From assembly GCF_900142255.1 (NCBI RefSeq), contig NZ_FRAF01000023.1, forward strand, positions 1-55,323: a DNA stretch of 55,323 bases, written 5' to 3'. The stretch's first letter is position 1. Each line of letters opens with the position of its first letter. Under the pieces are notes generated by a model. That model made no database searches. It had not been told where the DNA came from and saw nothing but the letters and a program-made list of their open reading frames with translations. This document shows, in pieces, positions 39,589-49,062 of this stretch. The DNA is from Alicyclobacillus tolerans (lineage in GTDB: Bacteria; Bacillota; Bacilli; Alicyclobacillales; Alicyclobacillaceae). The position numbers were made by a program, and so were the translations under genes.

Positions 39589-41009
39589 TGGCGTATCCAG
39601 CGCGTGCCTTGCGCCGTGTCCTCAATCACTATTCCCCGCTCCAAAAGCCAAGCCCGAATCTCATCAGCACGCGCAAAATCACGTTGGAGACGCGCCTGAC
39701 GTCGCTCCTCCAAAAGTTGTTCAATCTCAGCAACTTCTACTTGCGACTGTTCTTGAGGCAGACCAATTCCAAGAACATCCAGGCATTCAGTCAATAGCTG
39801 ACTCCAAATTTCCACATCTCCTAAAGTAGCCGTATCATCGGCCAGTGTTTGATTCGCTAAACGCACCCCTTCAAACAAGACTGCAATGGCATCCGCAGTA
39901 TTAAAATCGTCATCCATCTCACGTATAAACGCACTGCGCGTGGATTCCACTTCCTGCTCAGTTGATTTCTGCGGCCCAGAACGGATCGAGAGAAACTCCG
40001 GAGCCTGGAGAATGGCTTGACGACGGAATTCCAAATTGCGCAGTGTACGGTCAATTCTGCCCAACGCATTTTCCCAGTGACCGAGAGCTTCTTCCGTATA
40101 GTTCAACGGATGACGATAATGAGCACTAAGCAAAAACAAGCGAATGGCGCGAGGGTCCTTTTGATTCAACAAATCGCGCGTCATAATGAAATTCCCGGTT
40201 GATTTGGACATTTTCTCGCCATTGATATTCAACGTGCCATTATGAAGCCAGTATCGGGCAAACAGTTTTCCAGTTTTCGCTTCCGTTTGGGCGATCTCGT
40301 TTTCATGATGAGGAAAGACCAAGTCACGTCCACCAGCATGGATATCGATTTGCTCTCCAAGATATTTTTCATTCATCACCGAGCACTCAATGTGCCAACC
40401 TGGACGCCCATTTCCCCATGGGCTCGGCCAAAATTCCTCATCTGGTTTAGCTGCTTTCCAGAGAGCAAAATCTGTTGGATGTTTTTTATCTTCAATCACG
40501 TCAACGCGAAACCCTGCTCGCATGCTATCCAGTGACTGACCTGAAAGTTTACCGTAGTCGCTAAACGTGTACGTATCGAAATAGACTGTACCACCCCGTT
40601 CGTATGCATGCCCTTTAGCCATGAGTTCCTCAATAAAGCGAATAATATCAGGGATGCATTCCGTAACACGTGGATGAACCGTCGCTCTGCGGATATTCAG
40701 TCGATCGGCATCCTCAAAATACGCTTCAATATAATGATTGGCAACCGATCGCACCCCTTCACCGGTCTCATTGGCACGTTGAATAATGCGATCATCCACA
40801 TCTGTAAAATTTTGAACATATCTCACTTCATAGCCACGATATTCCAAATAACGGCGAATCGTATCAAAAACCACAAACATCCGGCCATTGCCAATATGAA
40901 AAAGGTTATAAACAGTAGGACCGCAGGCGTAAAACTTGACTACGCCTGGTTCTAAAGTCTCCAATAACTCTTTTTCACCCGTCAAAGTGTTGTACAAGCG
41001 AATACTCAC
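39585..41009 (-). CDS. cysS: Cysteinyl-tRNA synthetase
   Basis: This 474-residue class I enzyme has the HIGN signature (38-41, with zinc ligand C29), GWHIECSVMNEKYLG, HHENEIAQ and the KMSKSTGN loop. The C-terminal part is helical. The GTG start has AAAGGAGAG upstream. A T-box leader lies directly in front. In B. subtilis the T-box precedes cysE-cysS; here cysE is missing and the T-box serves cysS. Confidence 0.97.
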   Translation of the reverse strand: MSIRLYNTLTGEKELLETLEPGVVKFYACGPTVYNLFHIGNGRMFVVFDTIRRYLEYRGYEVRYVQNFTDVDDRIIQRANETGEGVRSVANHYIEAYFEDADRLNIRRATVHPRVTECIPDIIRFIEELMAKGHAYERGGTVYFDTYTFSDYGKLSGQSLDSMRAGFRVDVIEDKKHPTDFALWKAAKPDEEFWPSPWGNGRPGWHIECSVMNEKYLGEQIDIHAGGRDLVFPHHENEIAQTEAKTGKLFARYWLHNGTLNINGEKMSKSTGNFIMTRDLLNQKDPRAIRLFLLSAHYRHPLNYTEEALGHWENALGRIDRTLRNLEFRRQAILQAPEFLSIRSGPQKSTEQEVESTRSAFIREMDDDFNTADAIAVLFEGVRLANQTLADDTATLGDVEIWSQLLTECLDVLGIGLPQEQSQVEVAEIEQLLEERRQARLQRDFARADEIRAWLLERGIVIEDTAQGTRWIRQ

Positions 41010-41088
41010 CGTGTAACTCTCCTTTCCGTCTTTCCTGCTTGCCTCATTCTATATCTGCCACACCGCTTGATGTCCATTTCATGCAAAC

Positions 41089-41370
41089 AGCCCACCCCTG
41101 TATTCAGAGGCGGGCTCAATCGCGGTTCCACTCTGATTTCACTGTGATAACAGCACAGTGAATCTTTCTGCGACGATAACGGGTCGACCTACCGTTGGGT
41201 TTTACTGAGCAAGCAGCCGTTCCTCCCAATAAAGCAGCGCGCGCACTTCATTCAAAGTTGCCAAACGGCGCTCACAGCCCACGTCACCACTGAGTCAACG
41301 GGACGCCGTCTCTCTGCCTGACTCTCTCTGAACTACTCTTCGCACTGTTTTCGATCCATTCCTCAATTTC
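41089..41370 (-). promoter_or_regulatory. Cysteine T-box riboswitch ahead of cysS
   Basis: On the minus strand the T-box GAGTGGAACCGCG (41121-41133) is followed by a terminator-type stem, AGCCCgCCTCTG / CAGGGGTGGGCT (41089-41116). The base of stem I is CAGTGCG ... CGCGCTG, with an AGTA motif after the 5' strand. The internal loop GAATGAAGTGCG carries TGC at 41243-41245, a cysteine specifier. Uncharged tRNA-Cys would favour antitermination. The T-tract after the terminator is weak. This explains the 392-base gap between gltX and cysS. Confidence 0.88.
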
Positions 41371-41376
41371 ATACCT

Positions 41377-41405
41377 ATTGTGTTCAGAAATCAAACCTTT
41401 GTCAA
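41377..41405 (-). promoter_or_regulatory. Sigma-A promoter of the cysS T-box unit
   Basis: A perfect -35 TTGACA (41400-41405) overlapping the gltX stop region, a 17-base spacer and CACAAT (41377-41382). Confidence 0.75.
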
Positions 41406-42847
41406 ACTTGGCTTGCAGCAGCTAATCGCTGTAAAACCCATTCTCGGGGAAGCAGCGTTAATGTTTGTTGCAAATCAGGTCCGTGTTCACTTCCGGTCAC
41501 CGCCATACGAATGGGCATAAAAAGTGGTTTCCCTTTTAGGGAAAGTTCTTTGGATAAAGTTTTCAAAGCTTCTTTTCCCACTTCAGGGGTCCAACAGGGA
41601 ATTTCTGCAAACTTCTCGGCAAATCGTTCTACCACTTGTTTCGCTGTAGTCTCTTGCAACGCCATTCGTATACTTTCCGGATAATCGACAGATGTCTGGA
41701 AGAAACCTGCAGCCGCTTCAATCACTTGACGAGCTGAAGCCGCCCCCTCACGCACAAGCTCCACCACTGCCCACAACCAGTCCAAATCCTTGCCTTGCGG
41801 AAGCGGCCAGTGCTTTTCATGCAATTGTTTTTCTACCAAGGGCAAAAGTTCTTCACGGCTTGAAGCTTTGATGTACTGAGCTGCCATCCAGCGCAGCTTG
41901 TCCACATCAAATACAGCACCGCTGCGATTGACTCGTTCTAAACTAAACTTTTCTTCTAGAGACTGTAAACTGAGAATTTCTTCTTCTCCACCCGGCGACC
42001 AACCAAGAAGAGCGAGAAAATTGACAATCGCCGCAGGAAGGTACCCTTCATACCGATAAGCATCTACAGGCTGTACATTCGGATCGCGCTTGCTCAATTT
42101 CTTTCGATCCGTATTTAATACCTGGGGTAAATGAGCAAAAACAGGCGGTGTTAATTGCAACGCTCGATAGACAAGCAATTGGCGAGGAGTATTGGATAAA
42201 TGTTCCTCACCACGAATCACATGGGTAATTTGCATGGCCGCATCGTCAATGACAACTTGAAAATTATACGTAGGCATGCCATTCGATTTATAAATGACAA
42301 AATCACCGAGATCGTCACTTAAAAATTCTACGTGGCCACGAATATGGTCGTCGAAAGAAAGTTGTATACCTTGAGGCACGGCCAGTCGATAGCTTGGCTT
42401 TCTACCTTGTGCTATCAACTCCTGTTGCCTTTCAGCACTCAACCCCCGACATTTTCCACTATATCGGGGCATCTGTCCAACGGCGGCGGCTTGTTCACGC
42501 TCGGCTGCCAATTCTTCTTCTGTGCAGAAACACGGATAAGCTGCGCCTGTATTTAAAAGTTTTTGCAACGCTTCTTCATAGAGCGAAAGACGTTCTGTGC
42601 AGCGATACGGCGCATGCGGCCCACCTATATCCGGACCTTCCTGCCATGAAAGACCTAACCAACGAAAGCCTTCCATTGTTTCCTGTTCAGCACCAGGCAC
42701 ATTGCGATCTAAATCCGTATCTTCGACGCGCAGTATAAAGTCTCCACCGTGCCGCTTAGCAAATAAATAGTTAAAAAGGGCTGTACGCACTCCACCAATA
42801 TGTAAATGACCCGTGGGACTCGGGGCGTAACGAACTCTTACTGTCAT
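41402..42847 (-). CDS. gltX: Glutamyl-tRNA synthetase
   Basis: This 481-residue class I enzyme begins MTVRVRYAPSPTGHLHIGGV (HIGG at 16-19). It has RVEDTDLDRN, THVIRGEEHLSNTPRQL and the DRKKLSKRD form of the KMSKS loop. In Bacilli this enzyme is usually non-discriminating and also charges tRNA-Gln for the amidotransferase route; that cannot be verified here. ATG 42847 and the preceding TTG 42850 are both possible behind AAAGGGG. Confidence 0.96.
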   Translation of the reverse strand: MTVRVRYAPSPTGHLHIGGVRTALFNYLFAKRHGGDFILRVEDTDLDRNVPGAEQETMEGFRWLGLSWQEGPDIGGPHAPYRCTERLSLYEEALQKLLNTGAAYPCFCTEEELAAEREQAAAVGQMPRYSGKCRGLSAERQQELIAQGRKPSYRLAVPQGIQLSFDDHIRGHVEFLSDDLGDFVIYKSNGMPTYNFQVVIDDAAMQITHVIRGEEHLSNTPRQLLVYRALQLTPPVFAHLPQVLNTDRKKLSKRDPNVQPVDAYRYEGYLPAAIVNFLALLGWSPGGEEEILSLQSLEEKFSLERVNRSGAVFDVDKLRWMAAQYIKASSREELLPLVEKQLHEKHWPLPQGKDLDWLWAVVELVREGAASARQVIEAAAGFFQTSVDYPESIRMALQETTAKQVVERFAEKFAEIPCWTPEVGKEALKTLSKELSLKGKPLFMPIRMAVTGSEHGPDLQQTLTLLPREWVLQRLAAASQV

Positions 42848-42912
42848 CAATCATGTTTCCCCTTTCATACTTTTCCCTATTGAGAGTGACTCATGACTCA
42901 TAGTCATTTACG

Positions 42913-43392
42913 TCAATCCGTATCTGCCAACAAGAGCACAACCGCTTGAGCAGCGATTCCTTCTCCACGACCTACAAACCCCATCTTTTCCATTGTTGTA
43001 GCCTTGATAGATATTTGGCCTTCGTGTGACTCTAGAGCATGGGCAATTTGTCTTTGCATGGCAGAAATATGCGGTGCAATTTTAGGCTGTTCTGCAAGTA
43101 CCATCGTATCCAAATTGCCAAGTTTATAGCCCTCGTTGCGAATCATAGCATACACGTGGCGCAAGAGTAATAAACTGTCAGCATCTCGATATTGCGGATC
43201 TGTGTTTGGGAAATGTTTTCCGATATCTCCCAACGCCAAGGCTCCGAGCAAAGCATCCATGATGGCGTGTAAAAGTACATCCGCATCGGAATGACCCAAC
43301 AAACCACCATGTTCAGCTATTCGTACCCCGCCTAGTAACAAGGGACGTTCTTCAGCAAAAGAATGAACATCAAAACCATATCCGATTCTCAT
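42913..43392 (-). CDS. ispF: 2-C-methyl-D-erythritol 2,4-cyclodiphosphate synthase
   Basis: This 159-residue MEP-pathway enzyme has metal ligands in GYGFDVH (D8, H10) and [11 protein letters not shown] (H42). It also has [18 protein letters not shown] and the C-terminal [20 protein letters not shown]. It begins inside the ispD stop (ATGA, 4-base overlap) with AAAAGGGG upstream, so both steps are made together. Confidence 0.96.
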   Translation of the reverse strand: MRIGYGFDVHSFAEERPLLLGGVRIAEHGGLLGHSDADVLLHAIMDALLGALALGDIGKHFPNTDPQYRDADSLLLLRHVYAMIRNEGYKLGNLDTMVLAEQPKIAPHISAMQRQIAHALESHEGQISIKATTMEKMGFVGRGEGIAAQAVVLLLADTD

Positions 43393-44090
43393 TCGCTCTG
43401 CCCCTTTTCCATAACAAGCCATTCCGCGTATTTCCAATCTTCAGGAACGGTTAACTTGCCGTTAAATGATTGAACTTCCACAAGTTCCACCTTGCGCCCG
43501 CAAGCCTCAAGAAGCATCGCTTCATCTGTAACACAGTCCACATCACACTTTTTATAAGCATCCACAAACCAATCCGCACGAGCGCATTGCGGAGTCTGTG
43601 CTAACCAGAGCGCTTCTCTCGGCAACGTCCGGACAATTACGCCGTTTTGTTCTTCTTTGACAGTGTCTTTGCAACGCTGCGCAAGTATAGCAGCCCCTGT
43701 TACTTCTGCTCGTTCAAAAACCCGCACCGTATCGTGTACGGTTAAAAAGGGGCGCGCAGCATCATGAACACAAATATACGTGCTCTGCCAATTCTCGATG
43801 GCGATGTCTGCTAACAATCGTAAAATACCGCGTTGGCTGGATTGCCCTCGCGTGTTGCCACCCGCCGCAACCAGTACCCGCTCACTGTTTGGATCATCTC
43901 GCAGAGCCTCTTCCATCAGAGGCACATCATCTTCAGGCACAATGAAGGCAACGCGACTCACACCAGCGGCAAACAGCGTTTCCAGCGACCACTTCCAAAC
44001 CGGACGATTGCCAAGCTTTTGAAACTGTTTTACAAACCCCATTCTTCGACCGCTGCCAGCAGCCAACAATACACTCAGCCGCGAACTCAT
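43389..44090 (-). CDS. ispD: 2-C-methyl-D-erythritol 4-phosphate cytidylyltransferase
   Basis: This 233-residue enzyme has the CTP-binding [16 protein letters not shown] at the N-terminus, VHDAARPF, and [10 protein letters not shown] near the C-terminus. It activates MEP with CTP in isoprenoid synthesis. It forms an overlapping pair with ispF and lies behind a stem-loop that separates it from the PIN/TRAM gene. Confidence 0.95.
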   Translation of the reverse strand: MSSRLSVLLAAGSGRRMGFVKQFQKLGNRPVWKWSLETLFAAGVSRVAFIVPEDDVPLMEEALRDDPNSERVLVAAGGNTRGQSSQRGILRLLADIAIENWQSTYICVHDAARPFLTVHDTVRVFERAEVTGAAILAQRCKDTVKEEQNGVIVRTLPREALWLAQTPQCARADWFVDAYKKCDVDCVTDEAMLLEACGRKVELVEVQSFNGKLTVPEDWKYAEWLVMEKGQSE

Positions 44091-44211
44091 GCTGTTGCCC
44101 CCGCCTCTCCAGCATTTGTCTCGTGGATACCGATAGCCTCACAGACCTATCCTCGTTTCTACACTTCTTTGTACAAAGATGCAAGTTCTGCACATATTCC
44201 ATCATACAGAT

Positions 44212-44244
44212 GGCCGCAGGAACCTTTGTCAGATTCCTGCGGCC
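44212..44244. promoter_or_regulatory. 11-bp inverted repeat between yacL-like gene and ispD
   Basis: GGCCGCAGGAA and TTCCTGCGGCC form a perfect 11-bp stem with an 11-base loop, 18 bases behind the yacL-like stop. There is no T-run on either side, so it may be a weak terminator, a processing signal or a DNA-binding site. Confidence 0.5.
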
Positions 44245-44262
44245 AGCCATTGCAAAACGGAA

Positions 44263-45381
44263 TTACAACGCGCGTTCCAAAAGTTTGGGCTTAGCAAAAA
44301 TCATTCGACCCGCCGAAGTTTGCAGGACACTCGTCACCAAAACGTCCAGCTTCCCACCAATATAATCGCGACCGCCTTCTATCACAATCATGGTTCCGTC
44401 ATCCAGATAAGCAACACCTTGATTCTGTTCCTTGCCGTCTTTTATCACCTGCACGCACATCTCCTCTCCAGGTAGCACCACAGGCTTAAGTGCATTGGCT
44501 AAATCATTAATATTTAAGACAGCAACACCTTGCAATTCACACACCTTGTTGAGATTGAAATCATTTGTAACAACCTTGCCGTTCAACTGTTTGGCCAATT
44601 TGACAAGTTTACTATCCACTTCTGGAATATCTTCAAAATCGATTTCCATAACCTGAACTTTCACTTTCAATTCTTTCTGAATTCGATTGAGCACATCCAA
44701 TCCCCGTCGACCTCGATTGCGCTTGAGGACATCAGAGGAGTCGGCAATATGCTGCAATTCATTGAGCACAAACGACGGTATCACGAGCACGCCATCCAAA
44801 AACCCTGTTTGCACCAAATCAGCTATACGGCCATCAATAATGACAGAAGTGTCAAGCAACTTCGCTTCTCCAACGCGAAAGCCTTGATTCTTTGCACGTT
44901 CTTTCGCATCCTTGTCTCTCTCTTTTTCTTTATCCCGATCTCGATTACCAAGCCTGCCGGAAAAAAGATTGATAAAATCTTCTCTTTTCGTAAACCCAAT
45001 TCGCAAACCAAGGTAAGCCAATAGCAAGGAGAAAAAGAATTGCAAAGGTATTCCAACAATCGGAATCACTCGTATTTCTGCAGAAAAGAGATAGGCGACC
45101 AAAAGCCCCAGAACAACACCTACCGTACCGCCCAGCACATCGGCCAAAGGAGATAATTTCAGTCGCTCTTCTACCCAGCGAATGAGCGCTGTTACATAGT
45201 TGACCAGCCACATGGTAGCGAGAATGAAAATCGCCGCACCCAGTGCCGCTCCAAAAAGATGGGAGTCCAGGACCGGGTTTTTCACAATATGAAATATTGA
45301 GCGGAATAAGTGCGGAATTAATGCATACCCCAAAGCAAAACCTATGATGGCAAAAAACAGATGAACGACTTTTTTCAACAC
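44263..45381 (-). CDS. yacL: Membrane PIN/TRAM-domain protein (YacL-like)
   Basis: This 372-residue protein has about four N-terminal membrane segments (residues 1-130) and a charged linker ([20 protein letters not shown]). A PIN nuclease domain starts at [16 protein letters not shown] with [11 protein letters not shown] and [11 protein letters not shown]-terminal TRAM domain ends the protein. B. subtilis yacL holds the same place between disA and ispD. A ribonuclease role is suggested by the fold but not established. GTG start with AGGAGG upstream. Confidence 0.93.
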   Translation of the reverse strand: MLKKVVHLFFAIIGFALGYALIPHLFRSIFHIVKNPVLDSHLFGAALGAAIFILATMWLVNYVTALIRWVEERLKLSPLADVLGGTVGVVLGLLVAYLFSAEIRVIPIVGIPLQFFFSLLLAYLGLRIGFTKREDFINLFSGRLGNRDRDKEKERDKDAKERAKNQGFRVGEAKLLDTSVIIDGRIADLVQTGFLDGVLVIPSFVLNELQHIADSSDVLKRNRGRRGLDVLNRIQKELKVKVQVMEIDFEDIPEVDSKLVKLAKQLNGKVVTNDFNLNKVCELQGVAVLNINDLANALKPVVLPGEEMCVQVIKDGKEQNQGVAYLDDGTMIVIEGGRDYIGGKLDVLVTSVLQTSAGRMIFAKPKLLERAL

Positions 45382-45491
45382 GTTCCTGTCACCTCCTGCA
45401 GCTAACCAAGCTTATCCATCAGTATAGTCAAACACCCTACCCTGCTAATCTTCATACCCGTAAAATTAAACTATGGATATAGACGTGATAA

Positions 45492-45534
45492 GCTCCATAA
45501 AAACTCACTGTATTTTACATGAGCTTGCTGGAGC
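45492..45534 (-). promoter_or_regulatory. Stem-loop in the yacL leader
   Basis: Outer arms GCTCCA / TGGAGC and inner arms AAGCTCA / TGAGTTT (one G-U) can fold into one long hairpin in the 257-base leader. There is no terminator tail and its function is unknown. Confidence 0.45.
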
Positions 45535-45574
45535 CTATGGAAAAGTATTTTGAATATTATGGTCAACCAATTTT

Positions 45575-45603
45575 AGTCTATCACGCCTAACTATAAGCGT
45601 CAA
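45575..45603 (-). promoter_or_regulatory. Sigma-A promoter ahead of yacL
   Basis: TTGACG (45598-45603), a 17-base spacer ending in TGA, and TAGACT (45575-45580), with an extended -10. It gives a leader of roughly 190 bases that includes the hairpin. Confidence 0.65.
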
Positions 45604-45638
45604 AGGTTACTGTTCAACTGCGACTTTTTGATCCGCCC

Positions 45639-46370
45639 CTAAGGATTTACATTCGATGGTGGCAGTGATTTTTCGTCTAAGCTCTCTTCTTTGTCAAAAC
45701 GTTGCTTGCGAAGAGCACGTGCTGCTCCAAACACAAGATAGATTAGAAAGGCCAGAACAACAAGGCTTCCGGCAAACGAATGGCCATAGCGAACAACCAG
45801 GTAAACCCCCAAAGCCAAAAGAGGAATACCAATCAAGGCAGACTGAGGGAAAGAGATACGTTTAAAATTTGGATAGCGCACATGGCTTACCATTAAAAAG
45901 GAAAGCAAAAGGACACAAACAGGAAGAAAGACAGATGGCTCTGGAAGCAGGTTGTAACAAAGTGCCAATGCTGCAGAAACGCCTCCGGCTGCTGTAATTG
46001 GAAGTCCAATAAAATATCGTCGCGGACCATTTTCTACATGAAAGCGCGCCAAACGCAAAATACCGCAAGCAGGAAAAATTAAACCGACGAGCGCCCCAAA
46101 AATTCCAAGATTGCGTAAACATAGAGAATAGAGTACTGCCATGGGCGCAACTCCAAACGTCACAACATCAGCCAAAGAATCCAATTGTCGACCAAATTCG
46201 CTTTCCGCTTTTAGAAAACGCGCAACACGACCATCAAACGCATCAATGAGCATTCCCGAAAGTATAAGGATAGAGGCAGCCCCCACACGCCCATTTTCGG
46301 ACAAAGCTATGGCAATCAGTCCAAAAAAGAGGTTGGTCAGGGTCAATAGACTAGGAACCCACCTGCTCAT
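45639..46370 (-). CDS. pssA: CDP-diacylglycerol-serine O-phosphatidyltransferase
   Basis: This 243-residue integral membrane enzyme contains the CDP-alcohol phosphotransferase signature DGxxAR(8)GxxxDxxxD, with D43, D46, G47, A50, R51, G60, D64 and D68. Several hydrophobic helices follow. It makes phosphatidylserine, the precursor of phosphatidylethanolamine. The ATG at 46370 has GAGGGTG at suitable distance. In B. subtilis pssA is not in this cluster; here it lies between disA and yacL. Confidence 0.9.
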   Translation of the reverse strand: MSRWVPSLLTLTNLFFGLIAIALSENGRVGAASILILSGMLIDAFDGRVARFLKAESEFGRQLDSLADVVTFGVAPMAVLYSLCLRNLGIFGALVGLIFPACGILRLARFHVENGPRRYFIGLPITAAGGVSAALALCYNLLPEPSVFLPVCVLLLSFLMVSHVRYPNFKRISFPQSALIGIPLLALGVYLVVRYGHSFAGSLVVLAFLIYLVFGAARALRKQRFDKEESLDEKSLPPSNVNP

Positions 46371-46459
46371 GCTGACACCCTCTCTCCAAATAGCAAATTC
46401 TATCCCCGTCAAACTGCCATCAAACCCATATGAAAAAAGCGTCTCTACGCATAGATTTT

Positions 46460-47539
46460 TTATATGTGGCGATCGATAAATACTTGCTCCTGAATGCGTT
46501 TTAATCCATCTTGAATCATGCGTGCTCGAACAGCGCCAATGCCTTCAACTTCATCCAGTTCCTCTACCGAAGCCGCAAGAACATTGCTCAAGGTTTCAAA
46601 ATACTCGACCAGATTCTCAATAACAGGCTGTGGCAAACGGGAAATTTTATTCAGTATGCGATATCCCCGCGAAGGAACTATCTCGTCGGCAAGATCTACA
46701 TTTGCACTGTATCCCAAGAGACGAGATAACGTAAGATCATCATGCAGTTCCTCTGTGCCGAGATCGTGAACTTTTGAAAGAATTTGATGCGGTGTAACTT
46801 CAGCATCTGTAACAGCAAAATCTTTAACCAGCAAGTATGCTTCTTCATCCACCCGCGAAACCAATTCATCTAGCTGCATGGAAATGAGGCGACCCTCACT
46901 GCCAAGCTCTGTAATATAACGGCGAATTTCTGCTCGCACCCTTAAAACCATTTCAAAACGTTGTAAAACATTGGTCACCTCATGCAAAGTTACCAATTCT
47001 TCGAATTCGAGAGCACTGAGATTGGTTAATGCCTGATCGAGCACTGCTTTATATTTTTCAAGTGTCTGAATGGCCTGATTTGCCTTTGTCAAAATGACAC
47101 CAATGTCTTTCAGGCTATACTTGAAAGATCCGTGATAAAGCGTAATTACATTGCGCCGTTGCGAGATGCAGACAACCAATTGATTGGTTTGCTTGGCGAC
47201 TCGCTCGGCTGTACGATGGCGCGTGCCTGTCTCCGACGTCTGAATCGTATGGTCTGGATTGAGATTCGTGTTAGCATAAAGCACACGTTTCAAATCGTCG
47301 CTGACTATAATGGCGCCGTCCATTTTAGCCAGTTCGTAAAGGCTGGCTGGCGTGAGTTCGCATTGTATAGAAAAACCTCCATCCATAATGGACAGAACGG
47401 TATCGGAGGCACCCACCACAATCAGACCGCCCGTTTTTGCACGCAGGATGTTTTCTATCCCTTCCCGAAGCACTGTCCCTGGCGCGACCATGCGCAAAAT
47501 TTTAGTAACCATGGCCTCGCGCTTTGCGTCTTCCCGCAT
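46460..47539 (-). CDS. disA: DNA integrity scanning protein / diadenylate cyclase DisA
   Basis: This 359-residue protein equals the family length. The N-terminal DAC domain has the DGA (74-76) and RHR (107-109) motifs for c-di-AMP synthesis. A helical spine follows (LEFEELVTLHEVTN). The C-terminal HhH DNA-binding domain contains VEELDEVEGIGAVRARMIQD. It scans DNA for branched lesions and lies 4 bases behind radA, its known partner. Confidence 0.97.
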   Translation of the reverse strand: MREDAKREAMVTKILRMVAPGTVLREGIENILRAKTGGLIVVGASDTVLSIMDGGFSIQCELTPASLYELAKMDGAIIVSDDLKRVLYANTNLNPDHTIQTSETGTRHRTAERVAKQTNQLVVCISQRRNVITLYHGSFKYSLKDIGVILTKANQAIQTLEKYKAVLDQALTNLSALEFEELVTLHEVTNVLQRFEMVLRVRAEIRRYITELGSEGRLISMQLDELVSRVDEEAYLLVKDFAVTDAEVTPHQILSKVHDLGTEELHDDLTLSRLLGYSANVDLADEIVPSRGYRILNKISRLPQPVIENLVEYFETLSNVLAASVEELDEVEGIGAVRARMIQDGLKRIQEQVFIDRHI

Positions 47540-47543
47540 ATTT

Positions 47544-48917
47544 TCACCCCAAAAAGGCTAAATTCAACGCATCTACAACCGACTGAACACCTACTACTTC
47601 AATGCTTCCATGCGTGCGTGATACGCTCTGTCCATTCTGACGAGGCACTATGCAGCGTTCAAATCCAAGCCGCTCCGCTTCCTTGATGCGCTGTTCAAGT
47701 TTGGAAACCCGCCGTACTTCACCCGTCAGACCAATTTCCCCTAAATAAACATCCCCTGTAGGCAATGGACGATTGCGGTGACTTGAAACCAAAGCCATCG
47801 CCATTCCCAAATCCAAAGCGGGTTCATCACACCGAACACCGCCAGCTATATTGACATATGCATCCGATGTCTGTAAATGCATGTCCAGTCGTCTTTCCAA
47901 CACTGCAAGTAACATATTCATTCGCAATCCGTCAGCACCAGTCGCCAAACGACGCGGTGTCCCAAAACTGGACATTGCAACAAGCGCCTGTATTTCCAGC
48001 ATCAGTGGACGACTACCTTCCAATGCAACAACCACGGCAGAGCCTGGCGTCTTGGTTGGCCTTTCTGCTAGAAAAAGCTCAGACGGATTGACGACTTCTT
48101 GCAAACCATTTTCCCGCATCTCAAATACTGCCAGTTCATTCGTGGAACCAAAACGATTCTTGACAGCACGCACGACACGTTGATCATGATGCCGATCACC
48201 CTCAAAGTATAGTACCGTGTCAACCATATGTTCAAGCACGCGCGGACCTGCCAACATTCCATCCTTAGTGACATGACCAACAATACAAGTTGCTATTCGA
48301 TTTTGTTTGGCTACTCGCATGAGCAGTCCTGTACACTCCCTGACTTGTGAAACGCTCCCAGCTGCTGATGATAGAGAAGGTAGATAGACTGTCTGAATAG
48401 AGTCCACAATCATGAACTCTGGTCGCATCTCCTCTACCTGCTGCAAAATGATATCGAGATCGGTTTCAGCCAATACATAGAGACTTTGAGCCAACGCTCC
48501 CAGCCGCTCAGCCCGCATCTTAATTTGTGCCGCAGATTCTTCCCCAGATACATAAAGCACTCGCTTCCCCTGCTGTGAGATATGATAGGCAATTTGTAAA
48601 AGAAGCGTTGATTTACCTATACCAGGATCTCCTCCGAAGAGTAGCAACGAGCCTGGTACGATACCTCCACCGAGTACAAAATCCAATTCGCGCAGTCCGC
48701 AGGATGAGCGTTCTTCCGTATGACCTTCAATATCCACAATCGATGTCCGGACAACACCAATGTTTGCCGCTGCAAATTGCGGCCGACGCTTATCTGGAAG
48801 CGACATTCGCTCTTCATCAAATGTGTTCCATTCACCGCAACCCGGACATCGCCCCAACCACTTGACCGACTCCGTGCCACATTCGCGACAGACAAACTTT
48901 GTTTTGACTTTGACCAA
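47544..48917 (-). CDS. radA: DNA repair protein RadA (Sms)
   Basis: This 457-residue protein has an N-terminal zinc finger (C10, C13, C24, C27) and a RecA-like ATPase with Walker A GGDPGIGKST (95-104). The RadA-specific AVKNRFGSTNEL comes next, and a C-terminal Lon-like domain with DLGMAMALVSSHRNRPLPTG ends the protein. It is a helicase in recombination branch processing. The start is probably TTG 48917, matching the family N-terminus. Confidence 0.96.
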   Translation of the reverse strand: MVKVKTKFVCRECGTESVKWLGRCPGCGEWNTFDEERMSLPDKRRPQFAAANIGVVRTSIVDIEGHTEERSSCGLRELDFVLGGGIVPGSLLLFGGDPGIGKSTLLLQIAYHISQQGKRVLYVSGEESAAQIKMRAERLGALAQSLYVLAETDLDIILQQVEEMRPEFMIVDSIQTVYLPSLSSAAGSVSQVRECTGLLMRVAKQNRIATCIVGHVTKDGMLAGPRVLEHMVDTVLYFEGDRHHDQRVVRAVKNRFGSTNELAVFEMRENGLQEVVNPSELFLAERPTKTPGSAVVVALEGSRPLMLEIQALVAMSSFGTPRRLATGADGLRMNMLLAVLERRLDMHLQTSDAYVNIAGGVRCDEPALDLGMAMALVSSHRNRPLPTGDVYLGEIGLTGEVRRVSKLEQRIKEAERLGFERCIVPRQNGQSVSRTHGSIEVVGVQSVVDALNLAFLG

Positions 48918-49011
48918 CCAACCTCACTCCAACCGTTACCCTACCTATTGCTATCCTTCATCATAACGTATCTAGACAAATTGTCGATAAAAGGTTGTCA
49001 AAGTATGTCTC

Positions 49012-49041
49012 AAAAAATAATCCAGCAGGTTTTCCTGCCGG
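49012..49041 (-). terminator. Terminator of the clpC operon
   Basis: The stem CCGGCAGG / CCTGCTGG with loop AAAA is followed by ATTATTTTTT on the minus strand, 21 bases behind the clpC stop. Confidence 0.88.
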
Positions 49042-49062
49042 ACTTTTCATATGAAACCCAAC

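Noticed and set aside
44100-44200. Promoter for ispD-ispF
   Set aside because: TTGCAT with TAGAAA at 17 bases is visible but both boxes deviate; not enough support.
46371-46459. Short GCGT-AGAG-ACGC stem with six T behind disA
   Set aside because: A stem of only four base pairs is too weak to call a terminator, although some attenuation is possible.
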